Source: Cylindrospermum stagnale PCC 7417 (lineage in GTDB: Bacteria > Cyanobacteriota > Cyanobacteriia > Cyanobacteriales > Nostocaceae). From it: DNA of 64,000 nt. The translations under genes were made by a program, and so were the position numbers. Position 1 is the first letter of the stretch. Each line of letters starts with the position of its first letter. The notes under the pieces are model-generated. The model did not search any database. It was not told the origin of the DNA and was given only the letters and a program-made list of their open reading frames with translations. Positions 36,849 to 45,351 of the stretch are shown here, piece after piece. The stretch is from assembly GCF_000317535.1 (NCBI RefSeq), contig NC_019757.1:533001-597000 (forward strand). Reading direction: 5' to 3'.

Positions 36849-37364
36849 TTAAGAGGGCGGGGAGACCCCGCCCCTACGGGGGTTGTGTGGATCTTTTGGC
36901 CAACGTAGGGGATTTGCCAGAATGTATTGCTGTGCGATGTGTAATGTGTTTTGATTGCGGATGATGCGATCGTAATAATTACGCTGCCATATCCGAAGTC
37001 CAGGGGTGTCATCAATTTGATTAATTATTTTCGTTGTTTGGTATTTGTAATACGCGACAATTTGCCCCAATGTCGGTTTTTTCAGCGTAAATTTATCAGT
37101 AATCACGATAATTCCATGAATGTGATTAGGCATAAAGACGAATTCATCTAATTCAACATTAGGAAAATGATTGGGGATGTGTAACCAAAACTGATATGCG
37201 ATTCCACCCCTGACTATAAACTTCATATCCCCATTCACCAACTCGCCTAAAAAACATTCGTGGTGTTGCGTGCAAATGGTGACAAAATATGCACCTGGTT
37301 GTGAATAATCGTATCCCCGCAAGCGAATTGATCGGCGATGGCGAATATCAGGATTATATTTCAC
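36849..37364 (-). CDS. REP-associated tyrosine transposase (RAYT, Y1/HUH family)
   Basis: A 171-residue single-strand DNA transposase of the IS200-like Y1 superfamily. It has RLRGYDYSQPGAYFVTICTQ at the start, the HUH motif MPNHIHGIIVI, and YYKYQTTK, which probably contains the nucleophilic Tyr. RAYTs act on REP hairpins rather than on classical insertion-sequence ends. The gene is bracketed by perfect inverted 30-bp REP sequences, and its last residues (RRGGVSPPS) are encoded by one of them. The copy appears intact. Confidence 0.9.
   Translation of the reverse strand: MKYNPDIRHRRSIRLRGYDYSQPGAYFVTICTQHHECFLGELVNGDMKFIVRGGIAYQFWLHIPNHFPNVELDEFVFMPNHIHGIIVITDKFTLKKPTLGQIVAYYKYQTTKIINQIDDTPGLRIWQRNYYDRIIRNQNTLHIAQQYILANPLRWPKDPHNPRRGGVSPPS
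36852..36881. repeat. REP sequence, left
   Basis: A 30-bp GC-rich sequence with internal palindrome GGCGGGG-AGA-CCCCGCC. It is the exact reverse complement of 37403-37432. It overlaps the 3' end of the RAYT gene. Confidence 0.9.
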
Positions 37365-37402
37365 AGTAGCTAGTAGGTTAGGTATTTGTTAAATTGCAGA
37401 AA

Positions 37403-37432
37403 CCCCGTAGGGGCGGGGTCTCCCCGCCCTCT
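37403..37432. repeat. REP sequence, right
   Basis: An exact inverted copy of 36852-36881, 39 bp upstream of the RAYT start. The pair delimits a REPtron-like unit of about 580 bp. Confidence 0.9.
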
Positions 37433-37500
37433 TACTCTTACTCAACATATATTTTATCAAGTAGCATAGAAAACAGCGCCTACCTTTATCTCGTCGATGT

Positions 37501-40110
37501 ATGGGCATTGATTTTCAAAGATACCTAGAATCTATTTGCACTAAATATCAACATTGGTGGAGCCTGGATAAGCTCAAAGATACCGTAGGTTGGCAACAAG
37601 CAGATGGGGAAAAATTATCCTCACTGTTTGATTTTGGCTTGATGGCGCAGATAATTGAGCGAAGACAACAGCAAGCTGAAAAAACAGAACGTATCTCAGT
37701 TTTGAAAGAATTGCGTAATTATGCCCCTACGGAGTCGGTGCTGTTGATAGGGCGTCCAGGTGCAGGAAAATCCACAACTTTAGCGCGGCTGTTGGTGGAA
37801 GCAGCCAAAGAAGCACTCCAAAATCAGCAAAACCAGATTCCGGTGTTGGTGGAGTTGCGATATTACAAAGATTATTACGATACTTCAGTGCTGGATTTAG
37901 TGAAAGCTTTTCTGAAACGGCACAAGTTGCGTTTGGATATTTCTACATTAGAAGACTTGTTAAATGAGGGGCGATTTTTGCTGTTAATGGATGGCATCAA
38001 CGAATTACCTGACAACGATGCTCGAACAAAAATCAAACTTTTCCGTCGGGATAACGCTGATATACCCATGATATTCACCACAAGAGATGGTGGTGATGAT
38101 TTGGGGATTGAAAAGAAATTAGAAATGCAACCCCTGTCAGATGTTGAGGTACAGCGGTTTATCGATGACTGTATGCCAGGGCAGACTAAGGAAATTTTAC
38201 AACAATTACGCGATCGCTTGCGAGAATTGGGACAAACGCCGCTAGTAATGTGGATGCTCTATTTCATATTTCAGAAAACGCGAGATGTGCCTTTAAGTAG
38301 CGGGGAGGCATTGCGTAAGTTTACTCAGTTGTATGAACGTAGTTCTAAAGATGATGTCCCAGTTACCAAGGAGTCCCGTGACTGGTGGTCTGGTTTATTG
38401 GAACATCTAGCTTTTGAAATGATGCAAGCTGATAAACCTACAGATTTTCGGTTGAGTATTTCCGAAAGAGACGCAGAGAAAAATTTTACAGAATTTCTAC
38501 AAGGTAGGGAGGAGTATCCAGAACGTTTAGCGAATATTTGTTTCAAAGATTTGCTAAAGCACCACTTGATTCAACGCAACCCTCAAAATGGCGAGATTGA
38601 ATTTTGTCACCAACTCCTTCAAGAATACTACGCCGCAGAATCTTTACTGCAACGGCTTGACCAAATTATTGATGACAACCTGAAATATTATTATCTGAAT
38701 TATTTGAAGTGGACAGAACCTTTATCACTAATGTTGGCACTGCCTGAAATAAAAGACAAACAGGCGGAGCGAGTAGTAAAGTTAGCTCTAGATGTGGATT
38801 TTAGGTTAGGAGCAAGGTTAGCAGGAGAGGTGAAGCGAGAGTTCCAAGAAAAAACAGTTGGTTTAGTTGCTAAATTAGAACTTGATCAAGAACTAAAAAT
38901 TAGACTATTGTGTATAACCAGATCCAATATAACTTATAAACACTTATGCCAAATATTGAAAGATATGGATAACAAAACGTATTTACGTGAGATGTACTTA
39001 AACGCAAAAGGAGAAAGCTCTGGGAACATTATTTTACTTCTAAATTTATATAAAATTGGTAGTAAGATTACTGCCAAGATTCTTCCACCAGATATAAATA
39101 TTGTACAGTTATTTAAAAAATCGATACATTCAAATCAAAGTTCCAATAATTACCAGCTAGAAGCTATAGAGGAACAAGACTCTAGGTGGTTTATGAAATT
39201 TATTGAATCTGAGGAAAACATAAAAAAATCTATTGCTTTTAATTTGTTTCATCAACAAGAAGCAGTATCAGTTAGAGGTTGCTTTTGGTATTATATAGAT
39301 AGCAATATAATAAATCAGATCGGTATTGAAATAGCACTATCTTTGCTACTAAGAGCTTTAAAAGAAGATGAAAGTAGTGATATGCGTAGTCAAGCTGCTT
39401 CAGTTCTAGGATTTATAGGTAACAAGGCAGTAATTCCTGATTTATGTAATTCTCTAGAAGATAAAAGTTCTACAGTATATAAATCTGCATATGAATCATT
39501 AATAAAAATTATTCAACCTGAGTTGCTAAATTTAGTATCTAAGTATTTAGTCACTATCTCGAAAGATACAAAGGATTTAATTGATGGTATACTGACTAAA
39601 ATATCAAAGATTCAAGAAAAGCGCGGTTACTTTAACCATATAATCGCAACTTCTCCCCCACCTGAAGAGGAGAATCAATCTAATCCTTTGCTCAATACTC
39701 TAAACAAACTTGAAAAAACAATGTCAGAAACTCCTAAATATGTTTTTCATAATCCTAACATCGGCAATTTTGCTGATACTGTCCAATCAGGTGGACGCCA
39801 GCAAGCTATTCAACACATTCAAACCCCAGAACAAAAACAAAATCTGGCAGAAGCAGCAAAAGAAATTCAACAACTTTTAGAACAACTAGCTAAAACAAAT
39901 CCAACAATAGTCGAATCTCAAAATAAAGATATTGTAGTGACAGCAATTCATCAAGAAATTAAGCGCAATCCTACAATTAAAGCAAGATTAGTAAATGCTC
40001 TAAAATCTGGCGGAACAGAAGCATTAAAACAGGCATTAGATGCAATATTTAAAAACCCACTTGTCAGCATCTCCGTAGAAACAATTAAAGGATTTATCGA
40101 AGCTGAATAA
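37501..40110 (+). CDS. NACHT-domain STAND NTPase (NLR-like)
   Basis: An 869-residue protein. A short N-terminal helical region (about 1-75) precedes a NACHT NTPase: Walker A LLIGRPGAGKSTTLARLL (near 83), Walker B FLLLMDGINELPDN (near 160) and sensor MIFTTRDG. A winged-helix-like part follows (EFCHQLLQEYYAAE), then a long repeat region with one clear HEAT-like unit (MRSQAASVLGFIGNKAVIPDL, about 630-655). A C-terminal tail of about 130 residues starts at MSETPKYVFHNPNIGNFA and recurs in other cyanobacterial proteins by my recollection. NACHT proteins are oligomerising sensors, many antiviral. The target and effector here are unknown; no nuclease or TIR domain is seen in this chain. Confidence 0.88.
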   Translation: MGIDFQRYLESICTKYQHWWSLDKLKDTVGWQQADGEKLSSLFDFGLMAQIIERRQQQAEKTERISVLKELRNYAPTESVLLIGRPGAGKSTTLARLLVEAAKEALQNQQNQIPVLVELRYYKDYYDTSVLDLVKAFLKRHKLRLDISTLEDLLNEGRFLLLMDGINELPDNDARTKIKLFRRDNADIPMIFTTRDGGDDLGIEKKLEMQPLSDVEVQRFIDDCMPGQTKEILQQLRDRLRELGQTPLVMWMLYFIFQKTRDVPLSSGEALRKFTQLYERSSKDDVPVTKESRDWWSGLLEHLAFEMMQADKPTDFRLSISERDAEKNFTEFLQGREEYPERLANICFKDLLKHHLIQRNPQNGEIEFCHQLLQEYYAAESLLQRLDQIIDDNLKYYYLNYLKWTEPLSLMLALPEIKDKQAERVVKLALDVDFRLGARLAGEVKREFQEKTVGLVAKLELDQELKIRLLCITRSNITYKHLCQILKDMDNKTYLREMYLNAKGESSGNIILLLNLYKIGSKITAKILPPDINIVQLFKKSIHSNQSSNNYQLEAIEEQDSRWFMKFIESEENIKKSIAFNLFHQQEAVSVRGCFWYYIDSNIINQIGIEIALSLLLRALKEDESSDMRSQAASVLGFIGNKAVIPDLCNSLEDKSSTVYKSAYESLIKIIQPELLNLVSKYLVTISKDTKDLIDGILTKISKIQEKRGYFNHIIATSPPPEEENQSNPLLNTLNKLEKTMSETPKYVFHNPNIGNFADTVQSGGRQQAIQHIQTPEQKQNLAEAAKEIQQLLEQLAKTNPTIVESQNKDIVVTAIHQEIKRNPTIKARLVNALKSGGTEALKQALDAIFKNPLVSISVETIKGFIEAE

Positions 40111-40397
40111 ATTTAATTAGCAGGCGGTTAGAAACCGCGCCTACACAGACAAAACCCACCTCCGTGGGTTTCAATTCTATTTAGTCCGCGCAGGCGGACT
40201 TTGTTTGTGTAGCCAAGCCACTGCGTTGGGCGGCTCCGCCGACTTGAAGCATGTGGCGCGCGAATTATATTCGCCAGGGCTATTTTCCGATATAACCTAG
40301 AAAATAGAATTATCCCCCGCCAAAATACATCTGTAAGGAGGCAGAGCCTCCAGAATGCATTCCCACGCAGAGCGTAGGAACGAGAAAATAATGAGAG
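40111..40397. repeat. Intergenic cluster of palindromic repeats
   Basis: The region is made of several hairpins common in cyanobacterial spacers: AAACCCACCTCCGTGGGTTT (about 40157-40176), AGTCCGCGCAGGCGGACT (about 40183-40200) and GCGAATTATATTCGC (about 40260-40274). No gene is seen. Confidence 0.75.
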
Positions 40398-40428
40398 AAA
40401 AAAGCCCCTCCTCGCTTGCGGGGAGGGG
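40398..40428 (-). terminator. Intrinsic terminator after dnaE N-half
   Basis: On the minus strand CCCCTCCCCGC pairs with GCGAGGAGGGG over a 2-nt loop, then CTTTTTT follows. It lies 15 bp beyond the stop codon of the split dnaE, consistent with an independent transcript ending at the intein-N. Confidence 0.75.
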
Positions 40429-40442
40429 TTGGGGTGGGGTTC

Positions 40443-43073
40443 TTAAATCGGCAAACCCTCAACCCTTAACAAATCTAACCCTCGTTCAAATATTTCATCA
40501 ATTGGCAACATTTCCTTATCAGTTGTCATAAACTTATGGTCTTTTGTTGCGCGAATAGTTGAACCATCTTCTAAACAATATTCAAAAACTTCCTGTAACC
40601 CTCTATTATGCCACTGCGCTATCGGTTGAGTATAAACATTCCCATGATTATCAACACTGTAAACACTACACTCAATTCTCTTTTCCACAATCTCCCCAAT
40701 GGGAATAAAGCCATATTCAACTGTTAAAATTTCTGTGTCATAGCTTAAGCAATATTCGGCAAACTTCAACATTTGCTCAAATAAATCATCAGCTACCTTT
40801 TTCAACACCCCATTCTTCGCCGCACCGTCAACGAATTTTTCTCGCTGCTTTTGCATCTCGGAAACTTTCTTTTTACCCATTGCGCGACGCAGCAAGTCAG
40901 CTTGTCCTAGAGAATAACCAGCCAAATCTTGAGCAATTTTCATGATTTGCTCTTGATAGACCATAATTCCATAGGTTTCATTTAATATTGGTTCTAGAAC
41001 TTTATCTTCATATTCAATCTTCTCTCGTCCATGTTTGCGGTTAATAAATTTAGGAATTAATCCCGCATCTAATGGACCCGGTCGGTAAAGTGCCAAAATT
41101 GAAGAAATATCTTCAATGTTAGAAGGCTTCAAATCTCGCACTACCTGAAGCATTCCCGAAGATTCTAATTGAAATATCCCTTCTAATTTACCTGCTTCTA
41201 ATAGTGCATAAGCTTTTTCTACATCTTTGGGTAATGTGCTATGTTCACCTTTAGCTAATATCTTCTGAGCTTTTCTTTCCTGTCCTGTGATTTCATCAGG
41301 GTCAATCCGAAATCCTTTGGTTTCTTGAATCAAATCAATGGTCTTTTGAATCAGCGTCAGGTTCCGCAGACCCAAAAAGTCCATTTTTAACAAACCCAGC
41401 GATTCCAAATCTTCCATGAAATATTGGGTAATTACAGAACCGTCATTATTACGTTGTAGTGGGACAATTTCATCAAGTGGGTCAGCAGAAATCACCACAC
41501 CGGCTGCATGAACACCAAAAGTTTTGTTAGTCCCTTCAATTCGCATTGCCATATCAAGCCAATGGCGAACTTTCGGGTCATTATCATATTTGTTTTTAAA
41601 CTCTTGTTCTGGTGTTGCATCAGAAATCATCACCTTGAGTTTAGTGGGTTTACCCCGCACTACAGGAATCATTTTCGCCATTTTGTCAGCTTCCCCATAG
41701 GGAATATCTAACACTCTGGCGACATCTTTTAAGACTGCTTTAGAAGTGAGGCGGTTAAAAGTTATAATTTGGGCAACTCTATCTGCACCATATTTATCAG
41801 TTACATAATCAATCACTTTATCCCGTTGTTCAATGCAGAAATCTGTATCGATATCAGGCATTGATTTCCGTTCGGGATTCAAAAAGCGCTCAAATAGTAA
41901 GCCATGATGCACTGGGTCAATGTTGGTAATTTTCATGGCATAGGCAACCAAAGAACCAGCCGCCGAACCCCGACCTGGTCCCACAGGAATATTATTATCT
42001 CTCGCAAATTTGATGTAGTCCCACACGACTAAAAAGTATTTAGAGAAACCCATCTGCTGAATCATTTTTAGTTCGTATTCCAACCTTTCTTTGTAGGTGG
42101 AATCGACTTCGTTGCGAGATTTGCGATTTAACCTATCTAAAAGTCCTAGCCAAGCAACTTCTTCGGCGTAAGTGTCAGCAGTGTGACCAGAGGGAATAGG
42201 GGGTGTAGGAATCTGAGGCTCACCCATAATATGGTAAGGCTCGACTTTATCGGCTACTTCCTCTGTAGTTGCTATAGCTTCAGCAATGATATCATCAGGC
42301 AAATGGTCACGAAATAGCGCTTTCATTTCGTCGGCAGATTTAAGATATTCTGTGCCGCTATAACGCATTCTTTTATCTTCAATAATTAGCTTGCCAGTTT
42401 GAATACACAGCAAGGCGTCGTGTGCTTCTACGTCAAAACAAGAAATATAATGGGAATCGTTGGTGGCAATAATTTTAATCCCTAATTCCCGCGCAATTTT
42501 GACGATTTCAACATTGACAATTCGATCTTCCTGGGAGCCGTGGTCTTGAATTTCTAAATAATAATCTTCACCAAATACATCTTTATACCATTGGGCAACT
42601 TTCCGAGCTGCATCTGGTCTATTACTGAGGATTGCTTGGGGAATTTCTCCACCCAAACAAGCGCTAGTGACAATCAAGCCTTCGTGATATTGTTTTAATA
42701 AATCTTTATTGATGCAAGGACGAGAGAAAATTCCTTTTCCTTGAACACCCTGGAGGTGAGAAATTGTGGTTATTTTGACTAAGTTTTTATAGCCTTTGGT
42801 ATTTTTAGCTAGGACTACTTGGTGATATTTGGGGCGGCGTTCTTGTTTTTCGATATCGCCGTTAATGATATACATTTCGTTGCCAATAATTGGCTTAATA
42901 TTTTTACTACGGCAGATTTTGATTAGTTCAACGGCTCCATACATGACACCATGATCTGTAAGTGCGATCGCTTTCATCCCCAGTGCGATCGCCTGATCTA
43001 CCAATTCTGGTAGCTGACTTGCTCCATCCAGCAAGCTATAGTCACTGTGAATATGCAAAGGGACAAACGACAT
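40443..43073 (-). CDS. dnaE: DNA polymerase III alpha subunit, N-terminal half fused to split intein-N (DnaE-N)
   Basis: 876 residues from the ATG at 43073 ([18 protein letters not shown]); GGAGAGG upstream supports this over the ATG at 43085. The PHP domain comes first (HIHSDYS), then the polymerase core with catalytic Asp in [12 protein letters not shown] and [15 protein letters not shown]. The polymerase stops at LKFAEY and is followed directly by [14 protein letters not shown], the start of the cyanobacterial DnaE split intein. The missing C-half must be encoded elsewhere with an intein-C and be joined by trans-splicing to give a working replicase. A strong terminator follows at 40398-40428. 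Confidence 0.97.
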   Translation of the reverse strand: MSFVPLHIHSDYSLLDGASQLPELVDQAIALGMKAIALTDHGVMYGAVELIKICRSKNIKPIIGNEMYIINGDIEKQERRPKYHQVVLAKNTKGYKNLVKITTISHLQGVQGKGIFSRPCINKDLLKQYHEGLIVTSACLGGEIPQAILSNRPDAARKVAQWYKDVFGEDYYLEIQDHGSQEDRIVNVEIVKIARELGIKIIATNDSHYISCFDVEAHDALLCIQTGKLIIEDKRMRYSGTEYLKSADEMKALFRDHLPDDIIAEAIATTEEVADKVEPYHIMGEPQIPTPPIPSGHTADTYAEEVAWLGLLDRLNRKSRNEVDSTYKERLEYELKMIQQMGFSKYFLVVWDYIKFARDNNIPVGPGRGSAAGSLVAYAMKITNIDPVHHGLLFERFLNPERKSMPDIDTDFCIEQRDKVIDYVTDKYGADRVAQIITFNRLTSKAVLKDVARVLDIPYGEADKMAKMIPVVRGKPTKLKVMISDATPEQEFKNKYDNDPKVRHWLDMAMRIEGTNKTFGVHAAGVVISADPLDEIVPLQRNNDGSVITQYFMEDLESLGLLKMDFLGLRNLTLIQKTIDLIQETKGFRIDPDEITGQERKAQKILAKGEHSTLPKDVEKAYALLEAGKLEGIFQLESSGMLQVVRDLKPSNIEDISSILALYRPGPLDAGLIPKFINRKHGREKIEYEDKVLEPILNETYGIMVYQEQIMKIAQDLAGYSLGQADLLRRAMGKKKVSEMQKQREKFVDGAAKNGVLKKVADDLFEQMLKFAEYCLSYDTEILTVEYGFIPIGEIVEKRIECSVYSVDNHGNVYTQPIAQWHNRGLQEVFEYCLEDGSTIRATKDHKFMTTDKEMLPIDEIFERGLDLLRVEGLPI
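40446..40751 (-). other. Split intein N-fragment (DnaE Int-N)
   Basis: 102 codons from Cys (TGC at 40751) to the stop. Visible blocks: A block [14 protein letters not shown] and B block [14 protein letters not shown] with the TxxH motif. The last residues are LRVEGLPI. It closely resembles the fast-splicing Nostoc DnaE Int-N, with substitutions (for example Asp for Glu at position 5). Confidence 0.95.
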
Positions 43074-43262
43074 AAGCCTCTCCAAAAAAAAAGCCTAAAA
43101 CATCTCTAGAGGGCATCCTGATGGCTTACCCTTGCCAGTAGGATGCAAAGCAACGGCATCTTAGACTAACAGTTTTTACTCAAAATTCAAGGTGTACCGA
43201 TTCCGGAATTTTTACTGCCACAAGTGGTGTTTTAATAAATACAACAACTTACAGCATATATA

Positions 43263-44555
43263 ATGAGCCAAACCGAGAGCAATAATTCGCCTGAAACCAA
43301 AGCTAGCCCTTGGTGGCAGCGTATCCCTCTCACCTTACAGATTATCATCGCCCTAGTATTTGCCATCAGTGTCGGTCTAGCTTTGGGAGCGGGTAATCCT
43401 AGCCCTAGCAACGCCACCCTCATCACTAATTTAGCAATTCCTTCTGAGTTGGTGTTGAAGGCTCTCCGCGCTCTGGCAACGCCGCTGATTTTGGTGGCGG
43501 TACTGCATACCTTCATGACTACCAATATCCCCGGTACGGCTGGAAGGCGGCTAGCAGGGCTACTTTTAACCAACACTACAGTAGCTATAGTTGTCGGACT
43601 TTTAGTAGCTAACGTCCTCCGTCCGGGGACTTGGGGGAATTTGGTATCCCCAGGAACTACAGAAATCCCTACTCAAAATTTTGACCCTTGGGGATTGTTC
43701 AAGGACGCTGTACCAGAATCCGTCCTCAAACCGCTGGTTGATAATAATGTCATCCAGCTAATCGTGATTGCTCTGAGTTTTGGTATCGTTCTGCGGGGAT
43801 TAAAATCGGAACAAATCGCCCAAGGTAAGAGAGGATACCAGCCTATTGAGGATGTGATCGGGACTTTGTTTGAGGCGGTAATCCGCGTCCTCAACTGGGT
43901 AATTGCTTTAGTGCCCTTAGCTGTCTTTGGGATTGTGGCGAAAATCATTGCTGAAAGAGGTTTTGCTCCCTTTCAATCTTTAGCAGCTTTCATCATCTCG
44001 GTGCTGCTGGCGCTGTTTTTGCAAGCTTGCTATTACCTCACCAGAGTGAAATTTGGTTCTTGGGTAGATCCACTTAAGTTCCTTGCGGGCGGTGCTGATG
44101 CCTTTTTGACAGCTTTCTCAACTTCTTCTTCAACGGTGGCCATGCCTATCACCTTTGAAGTTTTGCAAACAAAAATCGGTTTAAGAGAATCTTCTGCATC
44201 TTTGGGAGCGTTAGTCGGCGCGAATTTCAACAATGATGGTACTGCTCTCTATGAGGCAATGTCTGCGTTATATATTTCCCAGGTGATTGGGCAAAATCTG
44301 AGTTTAGGACAGCAGTTAGTTGTTGTTCTGACATCTATTTTTGCATCAGTGGGCGCTGCGGGTATTCCTAATGCTGGATTAGTGACGATGACTTTAGTAT
44401 TTAGTTCTGTTGGCTTACCCACTCAGTATATAGCTTTGCTAGTAACTGTAGACTGGTTTTTAGATCGTTGCCGCACGGCAATCAATGTTATGGGAGATAT
44501 GACTGTTAGTGCCTTACTTGATGGCAAAAAGCCTCATTCTGTGGAAGAGGCTTAG
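43263..44555 (+). CDS. Dicarboxylate/amino acid:cation symporter (DAACS family)
   Basis: A 430-residue inner-membrane transporter with about eight spans and two re-entrant hairpins. Signature segments: AFSTSSSTVAMPITFEVL (Ser-rich hairpin), LGALVGANFNNDGTALYEA, and LVTVDWFLDRCRTAINVMGD, which holds substrate and Na+/H+ ligands. The family imports glutamate, aspartate or C4-dicarboxylates. The start MSQTESNNS is the first ATG. It is divergent from dnaE by 189 bp and followed by a GC-rich hairpin at 44562-44582. Confidence 0.93.
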   Translation: MSQTESNNSPETKASPWWQRIPLTLQIIIALVFAISVGLALGAGNPSPSNATLITNLAIPSELVLKALRALATPLILVAVLHTFMTTNIPGTAGRRLAGLLLTNTTVAIVVGLLVANVLRPGTWGNLVSPGTTEIPTQNFDPWGLFKDAVPESVLKPLVDNNVIQLIVIALSFGIVLRGLKSEQIAQGKRGYQPIEDVIGTLFEAVIRVLNWVIALVPLAVFGIVAKIIAERGFAPFQSLAAFIISVLLALFLQACYYLTRVKFGSWVDPLKFLAGGADAFLTAFSTSSSTVAMPITFEVLQTKIGLRESSASLGALVGANFNNDGTALYEAMSALYISQVIGQNLSLGQQLVVVLTSIFASVGAAGIPNAGLVTMTLVFSSVGLPTQYIALLVTVDWFLDRCRTAINVMGDMTVSALLDGKKPHSVEEA

Positions 44556-44561
44556 TTGTTA

Positions 44562-44582
44562 GGACAGGCAAGAAGCCTGTCC
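44562..44582 (+). terminator. Hairpin after the symporter gene
   Basis: GGACAGGC and GCCTGTCC form a perfect 8-bp stem with a 5-nt loop, 6 bp after the stop. The following tract is only moderately T-rich, so termination is likely but not certain. Confidence 0.55.
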
Positions 44583-44638
44583 GACAAATTAATTTCAATT
44601 CGTTAACTTTTGACTGTTTTGGGCTGTTTATATAGCAA

Positions 44639-44818
44639 TTAATGCTGTTGAGAGCCTTTAGCGTCACATTCTTTAGTCCAGCACCGTTCTAAAAGTCGAA
44701 TTCGCCAAATAGATGCGAAGCGATGGGGATTCCATACTAATTTAGAATCGTGACTAAATACGGGCTGTTTTAAATACTGCCAAAGAGGAAACTTAATTTT
44801 TGTGTATTTTGGTGTCAT
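44639..44818 (-). CDS. Small uncharacterised protein (59 residues)
   Basis: I found this by reading the minus strand in the gap: ATG at 44818, stop at 44639. The peptide begins MTPKYTKIKFPLWQYLKQPV and contains HRFASIWRIRLLERCWTKEC. It is basic and rich in Trp and aromatic residues, with ordinary codon use, and from memory resembles small conserved hypothetical proteins of filamentous cyanobacteria. No signal peptide, transmembrane span or known domain is visible. The function is unknown. Confidence 0.55.
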   Translation of the reverse strand: MTPKYTKIKFPLWQYLKQPVFSHDSKLVWNPHRFASIWRIRLLERCWTKECDAKGSQQH

Positions 44819-45351
44819 AGGAGCAACAAAGTACTATAAAAGTGTTGTGTTACTAGTTGGCAATTTAAGTGAAACTTGCTAACTATTGAATATATAGTTA
44901 CATATTGCACAATATTTTTGTGTTCGTCTTGGTTAAAATTACGGAATTTAAGTAAAGATTAATTTCGCAAGTTTTAAAGAAGTGTGAACAAATCCGGAAA
45001 CTAATTCTGCAAGGAATACTGGGGAAATTGAATCCTTGGGAGAAAGTTTTGATGTGCCGGAAAAATTGATCCTAATTATTACCAATTGTCTATTAGAATA
45101 TAACCCGTTTTTTTCTCACTACAAGACAGGACGCTGTTGTCATAGGTGGGAACATTCAGCGCTTTTTCTCTCCTGGGTTCTGCATTCAAGAGATTTGGTA
45201 CATCTGTTGAGAATACCCAATTTCAATTTAAGTTATGTCTTGATCACAAAAAGATTCCCAACTTCTTTAAGAAGTCGGGAACCTGAAAGTCACTTTGATT
45301 TTCACAAATCAAATAGGATTGCTATAGCAGAATGAGAACTGCTATAAATAT
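44819..45351. other. Intergenic region with one strong hairpin
   Basis: No credible gene: a plus-strand frame at 45036-45335 has unremarkable composition and crosses the hairpin. The hairpin TTCCC-A-ACTTCTT / AAGAAGT-C-GGGAA (45255-45281) is a common Nostoc spacer palindrome, and it could serve as a 3' structure for the minus-strand flv1 transcript. Confidence 0.5.

Noticed and set aside
40111-40440. Possible CRISPR-like repeat cluster
   Set aside because: The repeats are different palindromes without equal spacing or shared direct repeat.
45036-45335. 99-residue plus-strand frame before flv1
   Set aside because: Crosses a strong hairpin, no family resemblance and no clear ribosome site.
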